From NCBI GenBank assembly GCA_951812625.1, contig CATOSP010000002.1:62001-126000 (forward strand): a stretch of DNA of 64,000 nucleotides, read 5' to 3'. This document shows, one piece after another, positions 30,728 to 38,596 of the stretch. The translations under genes and the position numbers were made by a program. Below the pieces are notes generated by a model. It saw only the letters and a program-made list of their open reading frames with translations. It was not told the DNA's origin and did not search any database. This DNA comes from an uncultured Dehalococcoidia bacterium (GTDB lineage Bacteria; Chloroflexota; Dehalococcoidia; Lucifugimonadales; UBA3495). The stretch's first letter is position 1, and the number at the start of each line of letters is the position of its first letter.

Positions 30728-30964
30728 ATGGCGACCAAAGCATACCTGTTGGTTGAGACCGCTGTGGGCAAGACCAGGGAGGTGGCCGACACCCTGCGCG
30801 GGATGGAAAACATTGAGACCGTTGACGTGGTCACCGGGCCATACGACATAATCGCCGTCATCAGCGGTGAGGATATGTCGGTGGTGGGCAATGTCGTTAC
30901 CGGGAATATCCATACTGTGGGTGGTGTGGTCAGGACCGTTACCTGTGTAGCCGTCGGAGGCTGA
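30728..30964 (+). CDS. Lrp/AsnC ligand-binding (RAM) domain protein
   Basis: The 78-residue protein is a stand-alone RAM domain without the helix-turn-helix part of Lrp/AsnC regulators. The pattern AYLLVETAVGKTREVADTLRG, VDVVTGPYDIIAVISGEDM and VRTVTCVAV fits the alpha-beta sandwich that binds amino acids or other small effectors and oligomerises. Stand-alone versions may modulate full-length Lrp proteins; none is in the window. ATG start with GAGGGAAGG upstream and a strong promoter. Confidence 0.85.
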   Translation: MATKAYLLVETAVGKTREVADTLRGMENIETVDVVTGPYDIIAVISGEDMSVVGNVVTGNIHTVGGVVRTVTCVAVGG

Positions 30965-31141
30965 CGGAGCGTTCTCAAGCATGGCGCAGCGTCCGCGAAC
31001 ACCGCGAGGATGCTCGCTCGCTCGTTGTACCCTCCTCAGTTTGTCATTTGCGGTGCTCGAGCCGTGATCTAGCCCTCAATACCGTTGCTCCCGCTTTAGG
31101 CTGTCGCCAATTCCTACAGGTTCCGTCTCAGGAGATTCGCC

Positions 31142-32317
31142 GTGGATTTCACGTTCAGCCCCGAAGATGATGCCTTTCGCCAGGACGTCCGCCAGTTCAT
31201 CCGCCAGGAGTTGCCCGCGGACTGGGAGGGCGGCGGACGTTACCCGGATGAAGACGATTGGGACCTGACCGTTCAGGTCAGGAAGAAGATGGCCGACCGG
31301 GGCTGGCTGACCATGCACTGGCCCGAAGAGTACGGCGGGCAGGCGGCTTCCCAGGTGCGCTCGGCCATATTCAGCGAGGAACTGACCTATAACCGGACGC
31401 CCGGACGGGACATCTTCGGCGTCCGAATGCTGGGACCCACCCTGATGATCCACGGCTCCGAGGACCAGAAGCAGACCCACCTGCCTCCGGTAGCCAGGGG
31501 AGAAATCCAGTGGTGCCAGGGGTACAGTGAGCCCGGCTCAGGCTCCGACCTGGCTTCCCTCAGCACACGCGCCATCAAGGACGGCGACGACCTGGTGATC
31601 AACGGAAGCAAGATATGGACCAGCATGGCCCACCGCGCCGACTGGATCATGCTGCTGGCCCGCACCGACCCCGATGCGCCAAAGCACCGGGGCATCACCT
31701 TCGTCCTGGTGGACATGAAGAGTCCGGGAATACAGGTGCGCCCCATCATCAACATGGCGAACCGGCACGAGTTCAACCAGGTCATTTTCGACAACGTCCG
31801 GGTGCCGGTTCGGAACATCGTCGGGGAGGAAAACCGGGGCTGGTACGTGGCCGTTACCCTGCTGGACTTCGAGCGGTCGGGCATAGACTTCTCGGCCACC
31901 GGACGCAGGTTGCTGGACGAGACCCTGGAGTATGCCACGGAGACTAAGCGCAACGGCCGCCCGCTGGCCGAGACTGGCTGGGTGCGCAACGCCCTGGCCG
32001 ACCGTTACATCGAGTGCGAAGTGGCGCGTCTCATGGCCTACAACGTAGCCTACATGCAGGGGCAGGGCCTTGTGCCCAACAAAGAGGCTTCCATGAGCAA
32101 GGTCTTCGGCAGCGAGACGGTACAGCGGATTACGAAGACCAGCATGGACATCCTCGGCATGTATGGGTTCCTGGGCCGGGAAGAGAAGTGGGCGCCGCTG
32201 AAGGGGAGAATCCAGGAAAACTGGATGAGCGCCTTCGCCGGCACCATCGCCGCAGGCACTTCCGAAGTCCAGCGGAACATCATCGCCTCCCGTGGCCTGG
32301 GCCTGCCCCGCGGCTGA
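31142..32317 (+). CDS. Acyl-CoA dehydrogenase family protein
   Basis: The 391-residue flavoprotein introduces a C=C bond in acyl-CoA thioesters and passes electrons to ETF. It contains the N-terminal MHWPEEYGGQAASQ, the FAD/substrate signature QGYSEPGSGSDLASL, and KIWTSMAHRADWIMLLART. The C-terminal MSKVFGSETVQRITKTSMDILGMYGF and AGTIAAGTSEVQRNIIA blocks are also present. GTG start with AGGAG just upstream. It stands alone between the RAM-domain gene and a convergent Cys/HTH gene. Chain-length preference is not evident. Confidence 0.87.
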   Translation: MDFTFSPEDDAFRQDVRQFIRQELPADWEGGGRYPDEDDWDLTVQVRKKMADRGWLTMHWPEEYGGQAASQVRSAIFSEELTYNRTPGRDIFGVRMLGPTLMIHGSEDQKQTHLPPVARGEIQWCQGYSEPGSGSDLASLSTRAIKDGDDLVINGSKIWTSMAHRADWIMLLARTDPDAPKHRGITFVLVDMKSPGIQVRPIINMANRHEFNQVIFDNVRVPVRNIVGEENRGWYVAVTLLDFERSGIDFSATGRRLLDETLEYATETKRNGRPLAETGWVRNALADRYIECEVARLMAYNVAYMQGQGLVPNKEASMSKVFGSETVQRITKTSMDILGMYGFLGREEKWAPLKGRIQENWMSAFAGTIAAGTSEVQRNIIASRGLGLPRG

Positions 32318-32362
32318 CCCTGCTTCCGTTACTCCCATAGGTTCTGCGACGTTATCCTGTTA

Positions 32363-32394
32363 GTCCCCCTTCGGAAAAGGTGGATTTTCATTTC
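32363..32394. repeat. Degenerate copy of a GC-rich hairpin repeat
   Basis: GTCCCCCTTCGGAAAAGG followed by TGGATTTTCATTTC resembles the better copies at 59060-59097 and 63026-63059, which share the CCCCCTTCGCAAAAGGGGG core. It lies just after the acyl-CoA dehydrogenase stop and might act as a weak transcription end. Confidence 0.4.
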
Positions 32395-32492
32395 TTGCGG
32401 TCAAATCTGGACAATTCCGGACATTCCTGCCTTGCCGTCACAGCAATGGATTCGGGAACGATGGCAGTGGTCCCGTACCAATGCAATGTCTT

Positions 32493-32822
32493 CTAGTCGG
32501 CGGCCAGCGCCGGAAGGGCTTCCAAATCCATCCCGTAACTTGCTTCCCGGCAGCGTTGCATGATGCGGAAGACCGTCCGCACGGTGACCGAGAAACGTTT
32601 CGCGGCCTGCTCGGCAGTCAGACCTTCCGAGTAGATGATCTTGCACATCCTGGCGTCCTTGGCCAGCCGCTTGTATTGGTGGTACCAGGTTGGGTCGTCG
32701 AACCTGCACTGTGGAAGCGGGCACTCCAGGCAGGAGGACCAGACCTCGCAGCCGGTGTCCTCGTAATGGCAGAATTCCGGGGCCGTGTCGACCGCCGCCG
32801 TGGTTGCCGTTGCTCCAGCCAT
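32493..32822 (-). CDS. Small Cys-rich protein with helix-turn-helix
   Basis: The 109-residue protein has a cysteine cluster (CEVWSSCLECPLPQC) likely to bind zinc or an Fe-S cluster. A helix-turn-helix-like segment follows (LTAEQAAKRFSVTVRTVFRIMQRC) that fits a homeodomain-like DNA-binding unit. The start is placed at the second ATG, 7 nt after GGAGG; an ATG six codons upstream lacks such a site. No named family is assigned with certainty. A DNA-binding regulator is the natural reading. It is a single gene, convergent with the acyl-CoA dehydrogenase. Confidence 0.65.
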   Translation of the reverse strand: MAGATATTAAVDTAPEFCHYEDTGCEVWSSCLECPLPQCRFDDPTWYHQYKRLAKDARMCKIIYSEGLTAEQAAKRFSVTVRTVFRIMQRCREASYGMDLEALPALAAD

Positions 32823-33130
32823 GACCAGACCTCCAAACATGCGTTCTAATGCTTGGAGGCGAGTATAGAACTACTGTTCCAAGGTCGTCAATATGTTTTG
32901 GGAGGAATTCAGAACATATTTTCGCTGTAGATCGGCAGGTAGTACATGCGTCGACCGTGGTGTAGAACCGCAGAGACATTAGCGGGCTGAGGGCATACTT
33001 GGAGAAATATTGCCACGCAGTATTAGGAAGACAAAACGACCTATGAGCCAATCGGGAGGCCGCCATTGTTGTACAAGGACAGGGTTATACCAGCGACATG
33101 AACGACCAGTAACGGGAAGTTATCTGGTTG

Positions 33131-33580
33131 TTAGTTGTATGGCTGGCACATACGCAACGCAACAACGCTGTCTACGCTAAATCCCCCCAAGCCCTCGTCT
33201 ACAGGAATATAGCACAAGAGCGTTACTTCTTGACCCCGCTGCCATGCCGTGACTACTTGGCGACGTCTCTCAGAAAATTGAGCCACAAGTCCTTCAAAAC
33301 AGAAGGAGTCTGGTTCACAAACATCAAACTCTATTATCGGCTCAAAATCATTATCGTCGCGGATTTCGTGAACGGTTCCACTGATGATTAACCTGTGCCC
33401 TGCATACTGGAGAGCCGCCTGTTCGGGGTCCCTTGCATATTCTATGAACAACTGCTTCGCCGCAACTGTTATGGGAGGTGATACAAACTTTTCTGCATAC
33501 CTCTCCATTTGGGTATCTGAGGCAGTGCAAGCCACTAGTGTTGTGGCTACGAGCAAAAGGACCAAACCTATCTTAATCAT
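33131..33580 (-). CDS. Lipoprotein with OB-fold (tRNA_anti-like) domain
   Basis: The 149-residue protein starts with a lipoprotein signal (MIKIGLVLLL...LVAC), so Cys18 should be lipidated and the protein anchored outside the cytoplasmic membrane. The mature part contains FIEYARDPEQAALQYAGHRLIISGTVHEI and a later EVTLLCYI stretch, the pattern of a tRNA_anti-like OB fold. A good ribosome-binding site (GGGGAG) lies 5 nt before the ATG. It follows the Pro/Thr-rich lipoprotein gene by 23 bp and is probably co-transcribed. Local base composition is lower in G+C than the surroundings. Biological role unknown. Confidence 0.7.
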   Translation of the reverse strand: MIKIGLVLLLVATTLVACTASDTQMERYAEKFVSPPITVAAKQLFIEYARDPEQAALQYAGHRLIISGTVHEIRDDNDFEPIIEFDVCEPDSFCFEGLVAQFSERRRQVVTAWQRGQEVTLLCYIPVDEGLGGFSVDSVVALRMCQPYN

Positions 33581-33603
33581 GAACACTCCCCTTTTGAAAA
33601 TCT

Positions 33604-34329
33604 CTACAGTCCAAGTAATTGACGCAAACAAGCCATAACTTCTTCGTTGGCAACGACCTCATCAAAATCGAATCCGCGCCCTAGCAACTCTTTGCAATCG
33701 TTCACTTCATTCCCACTGCCGGTGCTCGAATTAGCCTGTGGGGGTGGAGGTTGCGTTGGTGTATCTGTTGGCTGTGGAGAGAATAACTGACGCCAACAAG
33801 CCATGACTTCTTCGTTGGCAATAACCTCGTCGAGATTGAATTCGCGTGCCAGCAACTCTTTGCATCTATTCGCTGTATTATCCTTGACTCCGGTAGGCAT
33901 AGCTGTCGGAGTGGGCTCAGGAGTCTGTGTTGGTGTTGGCGTGGCTGTCGGTTGAGGTGTGGGTGTGGGCGCTAACGTGGGCGTGGGAGTCTGTGTTGGC
34001 GCTGGCATGACTGTCGGCTGAGGCGTGGGTGTTGCAGGCGTAGGAGTCCGTGTTGGTGCAAGTGTGGCTGTCGGCTGAGCTATTGGTGTGGTCCCTAACG
34101 TGGGTGCAGCGGTCACAGGAATGTGTGTCGGTGTCGGTGATACTGCTGTTGTGGCTGTGAGGACTTCAATTGTGTCAGGGGTATTTGTAGGAAGAGGGAG
34201 AATTTCTGATTCTGCTTGCGAATCATCAGGTCCGGAGCTACAGCCTAGAGTGAAGAGCACCACCACAAGGACGAACGCCCATAATTTGATTCCGGAAACC
34301 CAATTACTAAGCGACATTGGACAGTGCAT
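33604..34329 (-). CDS. Lipoprotein with Pro/Thr-rich linker and duplicated CKELL module
   Basis: The 241-residue protein has a signal peptide ending at lipobox FTLGC (Cys30 if the ATG at 34329 is the start). A long low-complexity region of TPTP/QPT repeats (about residues 50-145), typical of a surface linker, follows. The C-terminal part holds two copies of a motif of about 29 residues: CKELLAREFNLDEV, then IANEEVMACWRQL, and CKELLGRGFDFDEV, then VANEEVMACLRQL. The two Cys in each copy suggest a disulfide-closed helical hairpin, perhaps binding a surface ligand. The ATG at 34317 is an alternative start. No named family recognised. Confidence 0.65.
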   Translation of the reverse strand: MHCPMSLSNWVSGIKLWAFVLVVVLFTLGCSSGPDDSQAESEILPLPTNTPDTIEVLTATTAVSPTPTHIPVTAAPTLGTTPIAQPTATLAPTRTPTPATPTPQPTVMPAPTQTPTPTLAPTPTPQPTATPTPTQTPEPTPTAMPTGVKDNTANRCKELLAREFNLDEVIANEEVMACWRQLFSPQPTDTPTQPPPPQANSSTGSGNEVNDCKELLGRGFDFDEVVANEEVMACLRQLLGL

Positions 34330-34412
34330 CAACTACCTGTCCTAATCTCAAGCACTAAAGTACCTGCTTTACTCGCAATGACAACTGCAACGCATAGTGT
34401 TGGGAGGGTAGC

Positions 34413-34742
34413 TCAGGGTCTGGTCTGAGGAATTGCCCTCCGGCCCAGGACCATGCCGTTGGTCAGTTCTATACGCGCCCTGAGGTTTTTGAAGAACAGG
34501 AACTTGCGGCAGTCGATGTACATGCTGGCAGTGTGTTCGGCCAAGTCCGGCGCGATCATCAGCTCAACCCCGTCCTGCTGGAGGCTGGTGTAATCGCCGG
34601 TTTTGCGGCGGTCTGCTCGGGTATCGACCGATACCTCAACTATGGAGCCGGATCAACCGGAGTAGCAAAGCAGGTCAACGACTGCCCTGCCGCCCTTTTT
34701 CTGGATGTGGGCAATCGCACTCTGTCCCAGGGTTACGTCCAC
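34413..34742 (-). CDS. Candidate selenoprotein, in-frame UGA read as selenocysteine
   Basis: One reading frame of 109 codons runs from GTG (34742) to TGA (34415-34413), broken only by a TGA at 34655-34653 (codon 30). The start has GGAGGG 6 nt upstream. The residues before it read VVDLLCYSG and after it SGSIVEVSVD, so the UGA sits in a Cys26-x-x-Gly-Sec30-Ser-Gly redox-like motif. The frame continues with EVSVD, GVELMIAPDLA and MYIDCRKFLFFK (Cys78), which look like a real folded beta-rich protein. A hairpin fitting a bacterial SECIS lies 17 nt after the UGA. The general look recalls HesB/IscA-like small selenoproteins, but I cannot assign the family firmly. It lies 30 bp after the yqeK-like gene. 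The alternative is a nonsense-mutated gene. Confidence 0.72.
34620..34635 (-). promoter_or_regulatory. SECIS-like hairpin for selenocysteine insertion
   Basis: On the minus strand GGTATC-GGTC-GATACC forms a perfect 6-bp stem with a GGUC tetraloop. The loop begins 23 nt after the UGA codon. Bacterial SECIS elements have an apical loop with G among its first bases, 16-37 nt after the UGA; the E. coli fdhF loop is GGUCU. Confidence 0.68.
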
Positions 34743-34772
34743 GTCATTCCCTCCGTCGGACCGTCGTCGATG

Positions 34773-35396
34773 CTATTCTAATCCGTCCAGGGTCTTCGTT
34801 AGCAGGTGGTTGCGCGCTTCGACCATTGCCGGGTGGACAAGCTCTCCCCGGTCCACCCGCGCCATCGTCTCTTGGGTCAGGAACATTAACGTGGCCCGGT
34901 CGAGGTTTTCCATCGCCGTCTCGCGCAGTTGGGGCAGGTACGGGTAGCGGCCCTGCTTGTTGGGGTCCAGCTTATCGGCCAGGAACACTACCTTGCCCAG
35001 GGTGTCCAGAGACGGGTGGCTGGTAGTGTGCCAGTAGACCGCTTCCAGCAGTGGCCCATCGTCTATCCGGTCGTGCTGCCGCAGCAACTCCGCTCCCACC
35101 GGTCCGTGGAGCATCACCGGAACGCGCCGGTCGACGAGCCCGATGGGCACTCCAAGTTCCGGGGCCAGCCGCAGCAATTCTCCGCCGGGCGTGGCCCTTG
35201 CCACGTCATGGGCCAGCATTCCCAGGGCCGCCCGTTCCTCGTCCAGGCCGTGTTGCCGGCCAAGCTCCCGGGCTATTTCGCAGACCCGGTATATGTGGGC
35301 CTGCAAACCGGAGGGCAGGAGGTCAACCCGCTCCTGAATACGATTGGCGTGAGCCGCCATGTCGCCACTACCTATGATGCCCGTTTGCTGGTGCAT
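34773..35396 (-). CDS. yqeK: HD-domain phosphohydrolase, YqeK-like
   Basis: The 207-residue protein has HD-domain residues HIYRVCEIARELG, then GMLAHDVAR with the His-Asp pair, LHGPVGAELL and VYWHTTSHPSL with DTLGKVVFLADKLDP. This is the YqeK pattern; characterised members hydrolyse Ap4A symmetrically. It lies directly downstream of the HIT gene (6 bp gap) and upstream of the candidate selenoprotein gene. HIT proteins also act on dinucleotide polyphosphates, so the pair may share nucleotide clean-up. ATG at 35396; an in-frame ATG at 35360 is an alternative start. Confidence 0.8.
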   Translation of the reverse strand: MHQQTGIIGSGDMAAHANRIQERVDLLPSGLQAHIYRVCEIARELGRQHGLDEERAALGMLAHDVARATPGGELLRLAPELGVPIGLVDRRVPVMLHGPVGAELLRQHDRIDDGPLLEAVYWHTTSHPSLDTLGKVVFLADKLDPNKQGRYPYLPQLRETAMENLDRATLMFLTQETMARVDRGELVHPAMVEARNHLLTKTLDGLE

Positions 35397-35402
35397 CGGC
35401 GG

Positions 35403-35750
35403 CTATCCCAAAGCTCCGAGTTGCCTTCCGCCGATCAGGTGCATGTGCAGGTGCTCAATGGCCTGTCCCGAGTCCTCTCCCTGGTTCAGTACCAGCCTGT
35501 AGCCGCTCAGGGTGACGCCTTCCCGTCGGGCCATCTCCTCGGCCACGACGAACATGTGCCCCATGATCGGTACCTGGCCGGGGCCGATGTAGGCCAGAGA
35601 CGCCAGGTGTATGTTGGGGATGACCAGCAGATGCACATCGGCCACGGGATTGATGTCCCGGACAACGAACACCTGTTCGTCCCGGTAGATGGGAGACTCA
35701 TGGGCCGAGTCGCGGGCCATAGCACAGAATATGCAACCGCCGGTACTCAT
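35403..35750 (-). CDS. HIT family protein
   Basis: The 115-residue histidine-triad nucleotide hydrolase/transferase begins with a CIFCAMA element (possible zinc Cys pair) and ends with the HIT motif HLHMHLIGG. HINT-branch enzymes cleave nucleoside phosphoramidates or aminoacyl adenylates. Its start overlaps the end of the upstream acyl-CoA dehydrogenase gene by 4 bp, and yqeK follows 6 bp later, so these genes form an operon. Confidence 0.92.
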   Translation of the reverse strand: MSTGGCIFCAMARDSAHESPIYRDEQVFVVRDINPVADVHLLVIPNIHLASLAYIGPGQVPIMGHMFVVAEEMARREGVTLSGYRLVLNQGEDSGQAIEHLHMHLIGGRQLGALG

Positions 35751-36889
35751 CTTGCAAACGCCTCCAGATGCCCAAGGGCAAGCTCTTTGTGAAAATGCGC
35801 GTCACCGTAGCTGAGTTCCTGTACCTTGGCCCGCCGCGTGTAGAGTTGCAGGTCATGTTCCTTGGTGAAACCGATAGCCCCGTGGCACTGGTGCGCCCTG
35901 GCGCAGACCCGCTGGTAAGCCTCGCTGCTCCACGCTTTGGCGACCGATACCTCCCGCCGCGCGTTCGCGCCTTCGGACACTTTCCAGGCTGCCTGGTACG
36001 CCACGGTCCGGCTTCCCTCGACGTCGGTGGCCATCTCCGAGCACTCGTGCTGGATGGCCTGGAAACTTCCCACCGGCCTGCCGAACTGGGTCCGTTGCTT
36101 CACGTACTCAACGGTCATGTCCAGGACCGCCTCCGAGCCGCCCAGCATTTCCATGCACTTTCCGGCGGTGGCCCGTTGCAACGCCCGCTCAATTACCGGC
36201 CAGCCCTCGTCGACCTGGCCAAGCACGGAGTCAGAGCCGACACTGACTTGCTCCAGGGCGACTTCGCACTGGTGGTCGTCGGCGATGGTCCTGAGCGGGT
36301 GAACGCTGAGTCCTCCAGCATTGGCCGGGACCAGGAACAGGGTGATTCCCTCCGACTGGTCCGATGCTGTGGAAGTTCGGGCTGCTACCAGGAAAATGTC
36401 GGCGGCCTCGGCATCGGGTACGAACAGCTTGGTGCCGTTCAGGACGAACCCGTCGCCGCTGCGCATGGCCGCAGTCTCGATTCCCCAGGGCTCGTAGGTT
36501 GCTGATGGTTCAGTAAGGGCCAGGGTGACGATCAGTTGTCCACCGGCGATACGGTTGAGCAGGTCGCGCTTTTGCCCGTCGCTGCCGGCGTCCAGGACCG
36601 TCAGCCCTCCCAGCACCACGGTTGAGAAGAAGGGTCCGGGGAACAGGGCGCGGCCCATCTCCTCCAGCAGCACCGACAAGTCCATGAAATTCCCGCCCGC
36701 GCCGCCGTATTCCTCGGGAAAGACCAGTCCCGTCCAGCCCAGATCCACGATTTGCTGCCAAAGGTCATCGTTGTAGGCTCGCGGCTCCCCTTCCATTTCC
36801 CGCACCAGGGTCAGGGGACATTCCTGGGCAAGGAACTCTTGGGCGCTGCTCTTGAGCATTTGCTGTACTTCGGTAAGTCCCAGGTCCAT
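35747..36889 (-). CDS. Acyl-CoA dehydrogenase family protein
   Basis: The 380-residue protein has FPEEYGGAGGNFMDLSVLLEEMGRALFPGPFFST in its N-terminal helical domain and the central ALTEPS motif. The C-terminal region has RTQFGRPVGSFQAIQHECSEM and HQCHGAIGFTKEHDLQLYTRRA. This branch often contains steroid- or branched-acyl-CoA dehydrogenases acting as pairs; the second acyl-CoA dehydrogenase here is 4.6 kb away on the other strand. It is the first gene of the operon with HIT and yqeK. ATG start with AGAGG upstream. Confidence 0.87.
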   Translation of the reverse strand: MDLGLTEVQQMLKSSAQEFLAQECPLTLVREMEGEPRAYNDDLWQQIVDLGWTGLVFPEEYGGAGGNFMDLSVLLEEMGRALFPGPFFSTVVLGGLTVLDAGSDGQKRDLLNRIAGGQLIVTLALTEPSATYEPWGIETAAMRSGDGFVLNGTKLFVPDAEAADIFLVAARTSTASDQSEGITLFLVPANAGGLSVHPLRTIADDHQCEVALEQVSVGSDSVLGQVDEGWPVIERALQRATAGKCMEMLGGSEAVLDMTVEYVKQRTQFGRPVGSFQAIQHECSEMATDVEGSRTVAYQAAWKVSEGANARREVSVAKAWSSEAYQRVCARAHQCHGAIGFTKEHDLQLYTRRAKVQELSYGDAHFHKELALGHLEAFAR

Positions 36890-36900
36890 GGTTTTGCCTC

Positions 36901-37269
36901 TTAGACTACTTGTTTCAGTAGACCCCGTACTGGAACCAGGAGTTCGTTTACCGGGTCTATGCCCAGCCGGGCGTTTTCAAGCGCGGTCTTGCCCAACAAA
37001 GGCGTGGAACCCTCCGGCGCGAAAATCACAAGCGCGATTACCTCCCGCTGCTCGAACCGGAACCTTGCGTAACCCAAATCGCATTCGACTAGGCTGTCGT
37101 CGGGCAGCGCGAATTCGCGGGTCTCATGTATCGTCACACCGACTTGGTCAAGCGAATCACGCGGCACCATGCTATAGATGGTTGCATTGGCGTCGACTAG
37201 GGCGTTCATCGCCAAGAAGAGGTTGCCCTTCAAGTCTCCTACTTCGATTGGCGCTGTAAACGTTCCCAT
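36901..37269 (-). CDS. Clan AA aspartic-protease-like protein with altered active site
   Basis: The 122-residue protein matches the single-domain retropepsin-like family: MGTFTAPIEVGDLKG, ALVDANATIYSMVPR, a REFALPDDSLVECDLGYARFR strand pair and LLGKTALENARLGIDP. The usual catalytic motif is Asp-Thr/Ser-Gly; here it is Asp26-Ala-Asn. The Gly and hydroxyl residue are lost, so protease activity is doubtful. The ATG at 37269 is chosen; upstream coding-like sequence belongs to the aminotransferase gene in another frame. It sits 16 bp after the aminotransferase stop on the same strand. Confidence 0.75.
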   Translation of the reverse strand: MGTFTAPIEVGDLKGNLFLAMNALVDANATIYSMVPRDSLDQVGVTIHETREFALPDDSLVECDLGYARFRFEQREVIALVIFAPEGSTPLLGKTALENARLGIDPVNELLVPVRGLLKQVV

Positions 37270-37285
37270 GCCCGGAGGTTTCCGG

Positions 37286-38452
37286 TCACAGGCTGCGGAC
37301 GAAGCGGTCCAACTGCTCGATGGCCTTGCGGATGTTTTCCTGGGAGTTGGCATAGGAGAGCCTTACGTATCCCTCCCCGTACTGGCCGAAGGCTGCGCCG
37401 GATAGCAGGGCTACCCCGGCCTCGGCCATTGCGCGGGCCTCGAACTCGGCGCTGGTCAACCCCGTCTCTTTGATGCTGGGGAAGGCGTAGAACGCGCCTT
37501 CGGGTTCCGGGCAGTTGATGCCGGGGATGCTCCTCAGCCCGTCGGTGATCAGCCTCCGGCGCTGGCCGAACTCCGCCGCCATTGCCTGCACTTCGTCCTG
37601 TGGTCCGTCCAGCGCGGCAACGGCCGCCCTCTGGGTGAAGGATGCGGCGCAGGACACGCTGTTGACCGCCAGGCGCACCACGTGGGGCACCAGTTCCTCC
37701 GGCATGATGCCGTAGCCCAGCCGCCAGCCGGTCATCGCATAGCTCTTGGAGAACCCGTCCAGGATGATGGTGCGGTCGGCCATGCTCGGGAAGGTGGAGA
37801 TGCTGTGGTGCTCGCCGGTGTACAGAATGTCCTTGTAGATTTCGTCGGCCAGCACGTAGCAATCGGGGTATTGCAACGCCAGGGCCGCGACCTGCTCCAA
37901 CTCCTCGCGGGTGAACACCGAGCCGCAGGGATTGTTGGGGGAGTTGAGGATGATGAGCCGGGTGCGGTCGCTCATCTTGCTGGCAAGGTCGTCCAGGTCC
38001 GGGTGGTAGCCTCGCTCTTCGAGCAGCTGCATCGGCACCGGCGTCGCCCCGGAGAACTTGACCATCGACTCGTAAATCGGGAATCCCGGATTGGGGTAGA
38101 TGATCTCCACTCCCGGTTCACCCAAGGCCAGCATCACGTAGAACATGATGGGCTTTGCGCCGGGTGTGACCACGACCTGCGACGGCGCGGTGTCGACTCC
38201 GCGCACCTCCCTGCTGTTGCGGGCGATGGCCTCCCGCAACTCCGGCAGGCCCGGTGTCGGCCCGTAGTGGGTGTAACCCTGGCGCAGCGCCTCAACGCTG
38301 GCCTCGACTATGTGCTGCGGGGTGTCGAAATCGGGTTCCCCGATCTCAAGGTGAATGATCTCCCGTCCCTGGGCCTCCAACTCCCTCGCCCTGGCCAGCA
38401 CCTCGAAGGCAGTCTCGGTGCCCAGGTCGTGCATTCTCGCGGCTACTGTCAC
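37286..38452 (-). CDS. Pyridoxal-phosphate aminotransferase, class I (aspartate type)
   Basis: The 388-residue fold-type I aminotransferase has HLEIGEPDFDTP near the N-terminus and the cofactor-binding GAKPIMFYVMLAL and NSPNNPCGSVF. The DEIYKDILY motif and the PLP lysine in DGFSKSYAMTGWRLGY are also present. Subgroup features fit aspartate/aromatic aminotransferases. GTG start with GGAGG close upstream. It lies next to argG and may supply aspartate, but that link is inferred. Confidence 0.87.
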   Translation of the reverse strand: MTVAARMHDLGTETAFEVLARARELEAQGREIIHLEIGEPDFDTPQHIVEASVEALRQGYTHYGPTPGLPELREAIARNSREVRGVDTAPSQVVVTPGAKPIMFYVMLALGEPGVEIIYPNPGFPIYESMVKFSGATPVPMQLLEERGYHPDLDDLASKMSDRTRLIILNSPNNPCGSVFTREELEQVAALALQYPDCYVLADEIYKDILYTGEHHSISTFPSMADRTIILDGFSKSYAMTGWRLGYGIMPEELVPHVVRLAVNSVSCAASFTQRAAVAALDGPQDEVQAMAAEFGQRRRLITDGLRSIPGINCPEPEGAFYAFPSIKETGLTSAEFEARAMAEAGVALLSGAAFGQYGEGYVRLSYANSQENIRKAIEQLDRFVRSL

Positions 38453-38504
38453 TGTGCCTCCTTGTGTCTGAGCGGGTGTCTAGCGACTTGGTCCACCAGC
38501 CATC

Positions 38505-38528
38505 CGTCATTCCCGCGAAAGCAGGAAT
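38505..38528. repeat. Copy of a common intergenic hairpin repeat
   Basis: CGTCATTCCCGCGAAAGC followed by AGGAAT is a near copy of a palindromic intergenic repeat (TTCCCGC-GAAA-GCGGGAA) found in many bacterial genomes. It lies in the 144-bp gap between argG and the aminotransferase gene. Confidence 0.5.
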
Positions 38529-38596
38529 ATACAGTTCCCGCCACTCTGGGGTTTCCTGATTGCTTGTGGAAGGGGAATGCTGGCAGATATGTCGCC

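Noticed and set aside
33900..34120. Short repeated units considered as a CRISPR array or minisatellite
   Set aside because: They encode the Thr-Pro-rich linker of a lipoprotein in frame; repeats are irregular and there are no spacers.
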